Positions 14,601 to 23,560 of a DNA stretch of 64,000 nucleotides are shown in pieces. The notes under the pieces are model-generated. The model searched no databases. It saw only the letters and a list, made by a program, of their open reading frames with translations, and was not told where the DNA came from. A program made the position numbers and the translations under genes. Position 1 is the stretch's first letter. Each line of letters opens with the position of its first letter. The stretch is from Hypomesus transpacificus (lineage: Eukaryota > Chordata > Actinopteri > Osmeriformes > Osmeridae): assembly GCF_021917145.1 (NCBI RefSeq), contig NC_061075.1:1416215-1480214 (forward strand), in the 5' to 3' direction.

Positions 14601-14771
14601 CCTTTCAGTTGAGCACGTTTGGAGATGAGAAGTCAGGTGTGTCTGTTCTGATGTAGGGGTGTAGTTAACGTAGTTGATGCTTGTGTTTCTCTGCAGTTGT
14701 TCCATGAGGATGGAGAGTGCTGGGTGTACGACGATCCCCTTCTGAAGAGAAGATCCTCCCAGAGGCACTGA
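2884..14771 (+). CDS. osbpl9: Oxysterol-binding protein-related protein 9 (ORP9), 5' part outside window
   Basis: This gene encodes a lipid transfer protein that exchanges PI4P with sterol or phosphatidylserine at ER-Golgi contacts (family knowledge). Nineteen exons join in frame: 2884-2979, 4541-4588, 5507-5536, 5664-5714, 8890-8983, 9575-9679, 10236-10395, 11305-11417, 11524-11642, 11745-11830, 12054-12231, 12403-12487, 12592-12702, 12985-13048, 13135-13275, 13412-13490, 13611-13702, 13892-14027 and 14697-14771. They give 620 residues and a TGA stop. Human ORP9 is about 736, so only the N-terminal PH domain is missing, and it should lie upstream. Visible parts, in order, are a coiled region ([13 protein letters not shown]), a FFAT-like motif EFYDADE preceded by SSSED (about residues 176-182), an acidic linker, and the sterol-binding domain with the family signature EQVSHHPP (about 381-388). 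Its relatives ORP10 and ORP11 fit less well. The 3.2 kb intron 5715-8889 holds only simple repeats. Confidence 0.96.
3020..4112. repeat. 27-base minisatellite, about 40 copies, in osbpl9 intron
   Basis: The unit is CCCTGTACGCCCTGCACT followed by CCCTGCATC, repeated about 40 times almost without change. It starts 40 bases after a clean GT donor at 2980. Because 27 is a multiple of three and the unit has no stop in several frames, open frames of 380-410 codons appear on both strands. These are by-products of the repeat, not genes. Confidence 0.97.
4380..4835. repeat. CT-rich tracts flanking osbpl9 exon 2
   Basis: Runs of CTCTCTCT with CCCT and CCAT interruptions lie on both sides of the 48-base exon 4541-4588. 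The upstream run forms the polypyrimidine tract of its acceptor. The rest of this intron to 5506 is single-copy sequence in which I see nothing. Confidence 0.75.
8155..8228. repeat. 14-base tandem repeat in osbpl9 intron
   Basis: About five units of 'ttctgttccagag' with later variants 'ttttgttccggag' lie head to tail in the 3.2 kb intron. No function is suggested. Confidence 0.75.
9283..9376 (+). repeat. G-rich tract with quadruplex potential
   Basis: The plus strand has many runs of four or more G separated by TGG, AGA or GGA, including an uninterrupted run of about 17 G. It lies in the osbpl9 intron between exons 8890-8983 and 9575-9679. Such tracts can form G-quadruplexes and are also error-prone in sequencing. 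Confidence 0.75.
10371..10860 (+). repeat. Minisatellite built from an osbpl9 exon edge and its splice donor
   Basis: The last bases of exon 10236-10395 plus its donor (CCTCCCCCAAACACTGCTTA then GTGAGTACACCA) are repeated head to tail about 14 times, with 31- or 33-base periods. Two downstream units keep the original 'cttagagtgagt', identical to the real junction. Shorter units 'cactgcttagtgagta' also occur. Reading through the first donor meets TGA at once (TTA GAG TGA), so only use of the first donor gives ORP9. Confidence 0.95.
10925..11300. repeat. CT-rich minisatellite before osbpl9 exon acceptor
   Basis: Higher-order units of 'ctctctatctcgctctgtct' and 'cccctctccctctgtctct' repeat several times. 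The array ends at the acceptor of exon 11305-11417 and serves as its polypyrimidine tract. Apparent serine/leucine-rich frames here are artefacts. Confidence 0.85.
14030..14465. repeat. 25-base minisatellite in last osbpl9 intron
   Basis: Units of 'ccccagaccccaggctgcct' plus 'cactt' repeat about 17 times, starting right after the donor at 14028. The 5' units are more diverged (cgctt, gcttacc) and the 3' units nearly identical, so growth was probably most recent at the 3' side. Confidence 0.92.
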
Positions 14772-14945
14772 GCTCACACACACACGATCCCCTTCTGAAG
14801 AGAAGATCCTCCCAGAGGCACTGAGCTCACACACACACGATCCCCTTCTGAAGAGAAGATCCTCCCAGAGGCACTGAGCTCACACACACACGATCCCCTT
14901 CTGAAGAGAAGATCCTCCCAGAGGCACTGAGCTCACACACACACA
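14733..14945 (+). repeat. 53-base tandem repeat of the osbpl9 C-terminal coding end and stop
   Basis: The end of the last exon (from GATCCCCTTCTGAAGAGAAG through the CAC TGA stop and a CA run) occurs four times at a strict 53-base period, with units starting at 14733, 14786, 14839 and 14892. The first copy is the coding one; the other three lie in the 3' UTR after the stop. Confidence 0.95.
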
Positions 14946-16210
14946 CACACAGACATACACACACACACGCACCACTGAGTCTTCATAAGAACTCTTTTGC
15001 AAACCACTTCTTATCCAAGCCTTGGAATGAATGACTGATCCAACATGTAAACGGCTTTGCATTTTTGAAGTTAGAAAAAAGAAAAAAAAAAAGTGAATGA
15101 AATCAAGAGAAACGTTCAACGGTGAAAAATAACCGTTTGATACCCCCCTCCCAGCAACCCTCACATCCACCCCCACCACCTCTCCTCCTGCCCCCTTCAA
15201 CCTGGACAACTTGTCAACAACTAACAGAGAAGTCGATCTCTCTGTCTTCCTGCTGTTCCTGCCCCCAGGGCTCCAACACACCCTGCCTGGTCACTCTCAC
15301 AGCACGAACCCCTCTGGACGTAGGAGAAGGGAGGGATGTTCAGTTTGAACAAACCTCGACTAACAAACAATCGTAACAGCGTTCTACATCTCAGGGAAAC
15401 TAGAGACTGAGGGAAGGTAAGCTGTTCCTCCCAGGGTTCCACTGCCGTACAGTGGACACGGAATCACAAGCAGGAGGGGTGGGACCTGGCTTGCCTACAA
15501 CTAGCTACAACTGTTGTTTATATATAGATAACATATGATGATGAACATATATATAGATATATTCTCCTTTTTTATTTTCCTTCCTAGCTCCTGTTTCTTT
15601 TCTGGCAATAGCTATGACATTTGGGAGAGTGAACTCTAATCGATGGCGTCAGGAATGATTCAACCTCCCTGTGACGTTCTGGTTCCCCGTCACCCTACTA
15701 TAAGTTACCCCGCCAACTTTGTGTGTGTGTATTGAAGGACCAGAAGAAAAAGGCTGCATTCCATGGTTCCATTCTAGAACGTTCCTTCCTCCCCTTGTGC
15801 TCTCTGTGGTTCTCTCTCCTCCTCATCAGGGAGAGGAAGGAAGCGGAACCGAGTAAAGGGGAGGGATCCTGGAGTGGAGCGGATCGGGGGGGGGGGGGGG
15901 TCCAGGGTGTAGTGGTGTTTTGTGGAACACCCTCCTCTGCTGTGAACACAACGAGTTTATTTGTTCTTTCTCACGATCGTTGGGTCACAAAGCAAAGGAG
16001 CGTTAAAGGGGGCTTGATAAATAGGATGCTGCTACAAGAGTCCAGGACGGTCCATGTGCTGTGTGCTGGTTGGCTTTGCTCCAGTGGTGTCATTCAGTAG
16101 GAATAACACAGTACGCTGGTCAAACCTACTATGTCTGCCTTTGGAAACGTTTCTTTCTTGACCTCTCATTTGCCCGGCAACATCATCTATATTCTAAATA
16201 AACTGTTTGC
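14772..16210 (+). other. osbpl9: osbpl9 3' UTR
   Basis: Sequence after the TGA contains the 53-base repeats, CA runs and a poly-G run near 15886-15899, and ends at a good AATAAA signal. A coding function is unlikely; the open frames are short and repeat-driven. Confidence 0.7.
16197..16202 (+). terminator. osbpl9: Polyadenylation signal, osbpl9
   Basis: AATAAA followed by AT- and GT-rich sequence, 1.4 kb after the stop codon. It is the first good signal downstream of the gene. Confidence 0.6.
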
Positions 16211-17250
16211 GAAGAGTTCCTGAAATATAATTTTTGTTTTCATTTTGAGTGTATGAACCAAAATGAGATGTAGTAGTGGATGGAGAATGTGAAAGATTGA
16301 CCTCTATTATGTTTGTTGGGGTCAAACTATGTCAGATGTAGTAATTTTCTCCTTTTTCCGGAAATCCTTTTATCAGTAATATGCAAGATTAGTAAAATAG
16401 ATAAACATACATTGGTTTTGTTTGGGCAGGACCATGATGATGTAATGGGGGGGGGGGGTTAGAGAACCCCTTTGTACTGATAAAATGGCATATTCCTGGC
16501 GAATAAATGCAGACAATGATTGCCTCTGATAAAAATGACATGTTCACTATAAACAGAATTGTAACAGTTGAATTCCGCATTCTATGTCTGAAGTGAACAT
16601 GTGCTGAAATACGGAGACATTGCTGAGATTACATACACAAAAGCCATTTATTTTCCATTTTATGTCTTTGTAAATTAATATTGAATTGAGGCCTTGCCAT
16701 ACATTTCAGTATCACTCAGTATCGCTTCATAACAGAGCAATCAAAACAACAATGTATTTTTTATTTCTTTGAATCATAACCATTGATTGTATCAAATCTC
16801 CATGTTTATTGATGCATAATATTAAATCATGAGTTTACCACAGTGGTCTGAAAGTTTGCGGTATTTACGTTCACGATGACTACAAGAAAAACATGCATAC
16901 TCCACATAGAAGGGATCAGGGGGCAAACCCATCTTACCACCGAATACTGCCCCAACTGTCTTCCTGTATTGTAATGTTCGTTGTTTACAATAGAGTAGCA
17001 TTTTTTTATATATATAAAGTATATACAGATAAACAAGTAGAATAGATTTAGTTTTTACAGTTGCGTTAATTCTTGACTCATTAGAAACATGCAGCACTGT
17101 AATCGCTTTCCATGAGGGCCTTTATTTCATTGGGTAACGGACAAGGAAGGGTGTAGTCACAAGTTGTCTCCGCCAATCAGGTCTATGCATGTTGAGTCTC
17201 GGATCAGCCTCAAAGATACGATTTTAGTTCCCAGCTGGCATTGCGAGGAC
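16210..17250. other. AT-rich intergenic region osbpl9-gas5
   Basis: About 1 kb with no exon or repeat that I recognise, apart from a short poly-G run near 16447. The last 150 bases (17100-17250) form the upstream region of the gas5 promoter. Confidence 0.6.
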
Positions 17251-17253
17251 AGC

Positions 17254-17282
17254 TTTATAAAACCGGCGTCACCGTCTTCCAT
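17254..17282 (+). promoter_or_regulatory. gas5: TATA box and pyrimidine-rich start of gas5
   Basis: TTTATAAAA at 17254-17262 lies about 20-28 bases before a pyrimidine-rich stretch (CCGTCTTCC), which fits the 5' TOP-type start of snoRNA host genes. The exact start base cannot be fixed from sequence. Confidence 0.55.
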
Positions 17283-17704
17283 CGGTCTCAATCCTGTGGA
17301 ACTTCATCCGGTACGTCTAGTTGACAACCTTGTATCTTAGCTAGCCAAATTGTTTTCTCCAAGTTTGTACTATAGAACCATTCTGAAAAATTAGCAAGCT
17401 ATTCGGTTGAAGATGTTTAGCAATCAATTGTAGTTGGGATAAATACTTCTGAAAGTGTGCGATTGACTAAATTGCTGTGAATTTTAGCTAGGTTAGCTAC
17501 AGTAGCTAGTTAGTAGGCCCCTTCCACGTTTTGTGAAAGGGGCCGATGCTTTTTGTGACTCGCAAATGTGTCTTATCAGCAAACAATTAAAATTGGTTAA
17601 CTATCGGTATGTAACGGGTTTATCTTGCTTCTTGGTCTTTTGGCATGTTATCTGAATGGGATGTAATAAGATGAATGCCTTTTAGCAAAGGGAAAAGGGC
17701 CTGA

Positions 17705-17788
17705 CCCACGTGCACGTGATGAAATAAATGTTGGTAGGGACATCTGATTTAAAGTGATGAAACGCCAACCATTCTGACATTACGTGGG
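17705..17788 (+). ncRNA. snord74: C/D box snoRNA, SNORD74
   Basis: A perfect 7-base terminal stem (CCCACGT/ACGTGGG) encloses C box GTGATGA, D' CTGA, C' TGATGA and D CTGA. The guide TGTTGGTAGGGACATCTGA and the segment GCCAACC match my memory of human SNORD74. It lies in the first gas5 intron and guides 2'-O-methylation. Confidence 0.92.
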
Positions 17789-18234
17789 ATAACCGTGGTA
17801 TTGCTGCTTACAACACTTCACCACCTGAAAGCAACACTAATGTGACGTCTTTTGCAGGTATACTTGATACTGCATTTGGACGGCCTGCGACTTCAACTAT
17901 CATCAGGTACTGTAAATGTGCTTCATTGTGTAAACGTATTGAATCATAAGTGAAAGCTTTGGATTATTTAAGTTTAGTGGACAGAAAAGAATTCTTAATT
18001 GATTACACTGAAGCTTTATCACAACCATCCGTCTAGTCTCTTGAACATGTGGCAGATCTAAAATACTTTTAATTCTTTTCAGGTGTATGAAGCCAAACTG
18101 TCTCCAGGATGAAGATGCAGAATACTGAGGTATTTAGAGAAAAGGTTTCCCAATGCTAAACCCTTAGACCAAGTTTAGTCTACCTTGTGATTTCAAATTA
18201 AGCGTACATTGTCTAGGAGTTAGGTCGACATTCC

Positions 18235-18321
18235 TGTGCTACAATGATGACACTATTTGCTACTCTTGACGTTTTCGGATGACGAAATCTGCAACCACCA
18301 ATTGCATTTCTCTGAGGCACA
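18235..18321 (+). ncRNA. snord76: C/D box snoRNA, SNORD76
   Basis: Terminal stem TGTGC/GCACA, C box ATGATGA, an internal D' box (TTGA) after the guide TTATTTGCTACTC-like element, C' GATGACG, and D box CTGA. The string TTTGCTACTCTTGA matches human SNORD76. It lies in a gas5 intron. Confidence 0.9.
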
Positions 18322-18469
18322 ACATTCTAGTTGTCTTCCAACTGACTAAGTCCATTTCTTGGCTAAATCCCCATTCTATCCATCCTTGCAGCTGCAGCGA
18401 TCTGACAGCAGGTTCCATCTTGGCCCACATGCAGGTGAGTCCCTGATAGAACAGACCCCATTTGCATTG

Positions 18470-18551
18470 TGCACTGTAAATGATGATTGTTTATATACAA
18501 TGGGAATCTCTCTGAAAAAGGATGAAGAGTATGTTTTCCTGATTCAGTGCA
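18470..18551 (+). ncRNA. C/D box snoRNA, identity not assigned
   Basis: A perfect 7-base terminal stem (TGCACTG/CAGTGCA) brackets C box TGATGAT, the element GGGAATCTCTCTGA (guide plus D'), C' GGATGAAG and D CTGA. All boxes are well placed, in a gas5 intron. It could be the fish form of SNORD79 or SNORD77, but I cannot confirm this from memory. Confidence 0.85.
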
Positions 18552-18685
18552 GATGAGAACTCTCTTCTCCTGTTCCTACCTGAACCTAAACTAACGACTG
18601 GCTTCTCCTCCACAGATGGAGCCTCGCCTGGCAAGGCACCCTGTGGTGAGGACCTTGTCTCAGGCTTGGTGCGCTTACCCGAGAC

Positions 18686-18770
18686 CGGATGCAGTGATGA
18701 CAGCATAGTTCAGCAGATACACCATGAAGAACAAACAGCATTTGTCTTTCGCTCCTATCTGACGCCTCCG
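18686..18770 (+). ncRNA. snord80: C/D box snoRNA, SNORD80/77 type
   Basis: C box GTGATGA, then GCATAGTTCAGCAGA (guide and D' region), C' ATGAAGA, and TCTTTCGCTCCTATCTGA at the 3' end with D box CTGA. The 3' guide matches SNORD80; the first guide is shared by SNORD80 and SNORD77. The terminal stem CGGA/TCCG is short. It lies in a gas5 intron. Confidence 0.88.
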
Positions 18771-19116
18771 CTTTGAGATGTCAGACTTTCTGCTTATGAG
18801 AATAAAGGTTTTAACATCCTTTTTTTGTCGACACTAGATTAAACGACCTCAAGGCTGACTTTACTGCTGACTTGAAAAGGTGAATGTCCAAGCTTTGAGG
18901 AGTGCTTGATGGTGATGACCAGTTTAGCTGACACAATGTGACAATGCTTAATTTAAGATGTTGTATTTGCAACAAACTCATCCTACTTGTTGTGCTCCTC
19001 TTTCATAAAGCGACAGACATAATCTTCTGAGCCAGGTCATCTGCAGCGTCGCCTGAGAAGCTTGAGGTACGTCACATTCTTGGAGGAATTACATGAACAT
19101 GAGATGTTTTATGAAG

Positions 19117-19182
19117 TCTTGACGTGATGCTATTGAATCAGGTCGCTGATCTCTTTGAGGATACAAAACATTCTGATCAAGA
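19117..19182 (+). ncRNA. Candidate C/D box snoRNA, identity not assigned
   Basis: A 6-base terminal stem TCTTGA/TCAAGA brackets a C-like box GTGATGC (last base off consensus), an internal CTGA with an upstream guide-like stretch (TTGAATCAGGTCG), TGAGGA as a weak C', and D box CTGA. It lies in the gas5 intron between exons at 19045 and 19251, where a snoRNA is expected. Confidence 0.62.
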
Positions 19183-19451
19183 TTGTAGTCCCTACATGAA
19201 GGAGCAGTCTCTTCCATATCACTTGGGTAATTTAATTTCTCTGCTTTCAGAAGCATGAGGAGGCGGCAGCGTGTCTGGTGAGTTCCCTGACCATCTAGAC
19301 GGGTGTTGATCTCAGACCTCAACTCTGAGACCAGAGGTGTTGGGTCTGGGATGCCTTGTGTTCCCTCAGTGTGGGGGGGGGGAGTCCTTGTCTTGTGCAT
19401 GTTTGAGCCTATCAAGATGCAGTCATGTGTTCATTTCTGGTCTCCTCCCCT

Positions 19452-19526
19452 CTGGCCCATGTGATGAGAAGTTAACACTGACCAAGCCGTGGAGTCTTGT
19501 TAATTAGCTCTAACTGATGTGGCCAG
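19452..19526 (+). ncRNA. snord44: C/D box snoRNA, SNORD44
   Basis: Terminal stem CTGGCC/GGCCAG, C box GTGATGA, internal CTGA, and the 3' guide TTAATTAGCTCTAACTGA, which is the signature of human SNORD44. It lies in a gas5 intron. Confidence 0.94.
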
Positions 19527-19687
19527 GAGGGACTTGTGTTCACCTGATGATGTTTAAGTCCTTGCTCTGACGTTGTTTATTTTTGTAATTGGTAGAAAAG
19601 TCCCTGGGTTTGGTCTGGAAGGTTGAGGGGTTTGATCCAGAGTAACAAGGTGAGAATGATGCAAATGCCAAACAGGCTGATTTGTTT

Positions 19688-19756
19688 GGGTGCAGTGATG
19701 TTATACAAATGTCTGACCTGAATAAAAATTGTGGACAGTTAATTTACTGAGTACCC
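19688..19756 (+). ncRNA. snord78: C/D box snoRNA, SNORD78
   Basis: C box GTGATGT, the guide element CAAATGTCTGACCTGAA that marks human SNORD78, a weak C' box, and D CTGA, closed by GGGT/ACCC. It lies in a gas5 intron. Confidence 0.9.
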
Positions 19757-20003
19757 TTTTTTTTTTTTTTTAAACACTTCCCAATTTGAGCCTGTTGGTA
19801 ACAATTCTAACTTGTTCATCCATTCTCAGGTGGTTGGTGATCCAACCTAAGGTCCAGAAGGGCCCTGGTGACATCCAGAAACCTGTTCCCTCTCCCCTGA
19901 ACACTGTCGAGTCACTAATGGATGACGAGGCAAGTTCTTCCCCACAGATCCTAGTGTGAGGGGACAAAGGTTTCATGTATGGACCGGTTCTCTTGGTGCC
20001 TTT

Positions 20004-20082
20004 ACGACCGGTGATGAAAAGATTCTGCCAAATGAATTATTCTGATTATACTCTTAACCGTTCCATATATTTCTGAGGTTGT
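20004..20082 (+). ncRNA. snord47: C/D box snoRNA, SNORD47
   Basis: Stem ACGACC/GGTTGT (one wobble), C box GTGATGA, internal CTGA, and the 3' element AACCGTTCCATATATTTCTGA, close to the SNORD47 guide. It is the last confident snoRNA in gas5. Confidence 0.9.
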
Positions 20083-20317
20083 GCCAGTTCTTAAACCGTG
20101 AGATTTTGTTCCATGTTAGGCTTTTAACGTTGATTCTCTTGTAGGTGAGATGTCGCTATGGGAACGACGCTGATGGCATCATAAACTTCCAGGCAAGCGT
20201 TTGAACCATGTCTTAAGGCATCTGTTTATGGCACATGTAACTCTGTTCATAATGCCAGTGAACTGAACACATGCAGAGGTGTCCACTGAAATGTTGTGAA
20301 ATTCTTTGTTGGCTACT

Positions 20318-20323
20318 AATAAA
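20318..20323 (+). terminator. gas5: Polyadenylation signal, gas5
   Basis: AATAAA within an AT-rich stretch after the last putative exon, with a further ATTAAA-like sequence close behind. It ends the host transcript about 450 bases before the tor3a start. Confidence 0.55.
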
Positions 20324-20763
20324 TAATATTAAAACATATTCTAAATTATCTTGTCTGGTTTGGGCTAATGGTGTTATATCCCTAAACAACTTCACTTGCT
20401 TCCTTGGTTACAAGTGTATTTTCATGAGGATGTAACTGGTTACTATGACTGGATTTCAAACATTCTAAACTTCTATGCAGTCTATTTTCCAGACATTTAC
20501 TTGCGTTTATGGTTACCTAGCAACAAGGTCGACCTTTTTCTTTTGCCGTATTAAGTTAAAATATTTGAAGCAATTTTCAGGGTGCAAGACTAGGAAAATT
20601 TGCATTTATTGTGGAATAACCCGTTGCTAGTTCCATCACTATTCTTTGGTAATTTCCATTCGTATATATTTTCATAAACTGATGGATTAGTGTCATCCCT
20701 CGATAACGAATTTCTTGCGCTGTTCAGGATGTGACGCCGGCAGACGAGTTAGAACTTCCTGTA

Positions 20764-20814
20764 ATGGAAGCTGAAATGAATAATTTTGGGGCTGATGTGT
20801 CGGCCGGTGCCTAG
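20764..20814 (+). CDS. Upstream ORF overlapping the tor3a start
   Basis: ATG at 20764 opens a 16-codon frame that ends in TAG at 20812-20814 and overlaps the tor3a ATG (20795) in another frame. A scanning ribosome starting here would bypass the main start, so it may reduce translation. Whether the transcript includes this ATG is not known. Confidence 0.4.
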   Translation: MEAEMNNFGADVSAGA

Positions 20815-23480
20815 ACTTAAATGGGCAGAGTATTATAGACAGATGCCACCATTTCTTTTTTTTTCGACAACCGTTATATTAACAGCATCTCTAATGTTGA
20901 TGTTTTCGTTATTACCTTTCTTTTGGGTTGTTTCTGCAAAGGCAGATCTCTTTCAATTTGATAAAATATCAAACGTTTCGACGTACTATTTTAATTATAT
21001 TTATTGTAATATATGGGAGGGTGAGTGCCAACCTAATCAAGATGATACGACCCAACAAGGTATGTAACAATTTTTCGTTTAGGAAGAGGGACTAACTGTA
21101 TTTTATAGACATTTCCGATTAATAGTTAGTCGCACCAGGCATGGTCTTTTGTTGTGGACATCTCGTTAAAAAATACATTTCCTATATACGATGGTCAGTC
21201 GATCTGGATATTGGGAGAATGGTTGTGCTTGTTGGGTAATGACATGGCAATGTGTGTTCTCTGTCGATGCAGTTCCGACTCGAGACCTGTGGTCTGGGGT
21301 TCCCCAGTACTACATCGGCCTGCTGTCAGAATGGTACTGCAGTCTGGGACAGTGCTGCGAGTCGGGAGACTGTCGGATAACTAACAACATCACAGGTATG
21401 TCTTTGTTCGTCTGCAACACCATGTTCTCGAACACAGGGCCCAGACTGGACTGGTTTGACTCTGACTGGTTCCCCAACAGCATTGTTCTATGTAAGACAT
21501 GGTGTTTGTTCCTTTTGTGTGCAGGTCTGGCTCAGGACATGCAGCAGAAGCTCCATGGGCAGCACCTGGCCCAGTCCGTGGTCCTGAAGGCTGTCCAGGG
21601 CTTCATCAACAACCCAGAGTCTAACAAGCCCCTGACCCTCTCCTTCCATGGCTGGTCCGGTACAGGGAAGAACTTTGTGGCCAGGATAATAGCTGACAAC
21701 CTGTACCGCGATGGGGTGAAGAGCGAATGTGTGCGTTTGTTTATCGCCCCCTTCCACTTCCCACATGCCAGACTGGTGGAGACGTACAAGGTGAGGCTCA
21801 AGCCTGCTGGTACGAGGAGCACATAGGATTTGGGCTTTGATGCAAACACAGATTCTGATTTGATTTCTATTGCCCAAGCATTGACACGAGGGGTGGGAAT
21901 CTTTTGGTACCTTTCGATTCTTGGAGTCACAAATCGATTTCAAATCAATTCATGATTTTTTGCAATATTAACATTAACATTACAAAAAATCGTACAAATG
22001 TAAATCGATTTTTCCCCTACACTTAATTGACAGGAATTTTTTTTGACTGCTTCCTGCAGACTTCTGAACACTTCTTCCCGTGCTCAAATCTTTTATGGGA
22101 TAATCGCAGTGTTACAAAGTCATACTGACGCTATAAATTCGATTTTACAATCTGATTGGGCTGTTGTGGGTTGATAGCGAACAGATAAAAGATCGAGTAA
22201 TGGTCAGTGTTGACATCAGTGTCCATAAAATACTTTAATTTAGTCACATTAATTTCAATAAATTGCTTTGCATGTTCACTTTGCATGTTTTGAACTAAAG
22301 TCCTGTCCCCCCCCCTCCCCCACCTCTCACACAGGGCCAGCTGAGAGAGGCCATTAGAGATATGGTGCTGCGTTGTCCACAGACGCTCTTCATCTTCGAC
22401 GAGGCAGAGAAGCTTCACCCAGGCCTGATAGATGCCATCAAGCCCTACATGAATCACTATGACAACGTGGACGGGGTCAGCTACCGCCGGGCCATCTTCC
22501 TGTTCCTCAGGTAAGACACAACCTCCGTTTCTCTCGACGTCCAGCTCTGTCCTCCTATTCTCTCTCCTTCCTTTTCCATGTAAGACTGACGTAAGACATC
22601 AACTAAGAACCGGTGATGATCTCACCGGCTGTGATGTCGTTTCTTGTCTGCAGTAATATCGGTGGATCGACCATCAACGATGTGGCGTTGGACTTCTGGC
22701 ATTCTGGTCAGAACCGGGAGGACATCGGGATGGAGGACATGGAACACCGTCTACGAGACGAAGCCATGGAGTCGCAAGGTGACTGCGCTGGTTTTAAAAT
22801 CAATACGGTTTGTTTTGTGTTTTGACCCCACTAGAGTCTGCTGGATGAATACCTCTACTTGGTCTGTGGGTGCACAAGGCAGGGAGGAGTCTGCTTTGTA
22901 AATGGGATTCCTACTTATAAAAAAACACACACAAAAAAAAACGTTGTTGTTTCACGTACGGCACAGCACTTTGGTCAACCATGGCAGTTTTTACATTTAG
23001 TAATTTAGCAGACGCTCTTATCCAGAGCAGTTACTTAAAGTAAGTACAGGGACATTCCCCCGAGGCAAGTAGGGTGAAGTGCCTTGCCCAGGGACAAAGT
23101 CATTTGACACAGCCAGGAACGGAACCAGCAACCTTCTGATTAATAGCCCGTTTCCCTAACCGCTCAGCCAACAGACGCCCCTCCCCCTTTTTAAACATTC
23201 TAAATAAACATTTGGACTTTTCTTTTACCCAGGGGGCTTTGCCCAGAGCGAGCTGATGTCCGGCCACCTCATCGACTTCTTCGTCCCCTTCCTGCCTCTG
23301 GAGTACCGCCACGTCAAGCTGTGTGCCCAGGATGCCTACGCCGCCAGGGGCCTGGAGCCTGATGAGGGCACCCTGGATGAGGTGGCCAAGGCCATGCTCT
23401 ACGTGCCCAAGGAGGAGAGGCTGTTCTCTGCCCAGGGCTGCAAGTCCATCCCCCAAAGGATCAACTTCTTCCTCCCATAG
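20795..23480 (+). CDS. tor3a: Torsin-3A, AAA+ ATPase of the ER
   Basis: Torsins are ER-lumen AAA+ ATPases activated by LAP1/LULL1-type cofactors (family knowledge). Six exons join in frame: 20795-21059, 21273-21395, 21525-21790, 22335-22510, 22654-22778 and 23233-23480. They give 400 residues, close to the human 397. A long hydrophobic N-terminal stretch (about residues 18-50) acts as signal or membrane anchor. It is followed by a cysteine-rich segment (WYCSLGQCCESGDC), Walker A GWSGTGKN (about 172-179), Walker B FIFDEAEK (about 237-244) and the C-terminal sensor-2 cysteine motif GCKS (about 387-390). The Walker A serine in place of threonine and 'FLPLEYRHVKLCA' favour TOR3A over TOR1A/1B/2A. 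I chose ATG 20795 because the frame upstream has no other ATG. Its 5' end lies 450 bases from gas5, same strand. Confidence 0.95.
21893..22015. repeat. Non-autonomous DNA element fragment (hAT-like)
   Basis: The segment starting GAGGGGTGGGAATCTTTTGG, with 'cgattcttggagtcac' and several ATCGATTT-like strings, resembles the end of small hAT-type elements common in fish. It lies in tor3a intron 3. The family assignment is from memory of the pattern. Confidence 0.45.
22991..23179 (-). mobile_element. tRNA-headed SINE, copy 1
   Basis: Reading on the minus strand, it has a tRNA-like head with box B-like GGTTCCG, 'gaaggttgctggttc', a body with 'cacttcaccctacttgcctc', and a tail with 'aagagcgtctgctaaatta'. 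It lies in the last tor3a intron, 54 bases before exon 6. It is the same family as the copies at 25906, 36711 and 60331. Confidence 0.85.
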
Positions 23481-23554
23481 TGGAGTTTGGGGCTGGCAAT
23501 GGGGCCAGGTTTTGCCTCTAGGCCTGGACCCTGGACAAACCAGCAATAACACAA

Positions 23555-23560
23555 AATAAA
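23555..23560 (+). terminator. tor3a: Polyadenylation signal, tor3a
   Basis: AATAAA 75 bases after the tor3a stop. Longer 3' ends are possible, since AT-rich sequence continues to 24.5 kb. Confidence 0.55.

Larger units (their letters stand above)
17278..20345 (+). ncRNA. gas5: gas5 snoRNA host gene (spliced non-coding RNA)
   Basis: A series of short exons with GT-AG borders has C/D box snoRNAs in nearly every intron. Likely exons are about 17278-17310, 17859-17905, 18081-18129, 18392-18433, 18616-18644, 19045-19069, 19251-19278, 19597-19650, 19830-19931 (with a GC donor, GCAAGT) and a last exon from 20145 to a poly(A) site after 20323. No long reading frame runs through them. The set and rough order of guide RNAs (74, 76, 80/77, 44, 78, 47) match those known from mammalian GAS5, a growth-arrest RNA controlled by translation-linked decay. 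The exons show no protein similarity. Exon borders are inferred from splice consensus and are less certain than the snoRNAs. Confidence 0.9.

Noticed and set aside
18895-19035. Another gas5 snoRNA around 'ggtgatgacc'
   Set aside because: A C-like box is present, but no D box lies at a suitable distance and no terminal stem was found.
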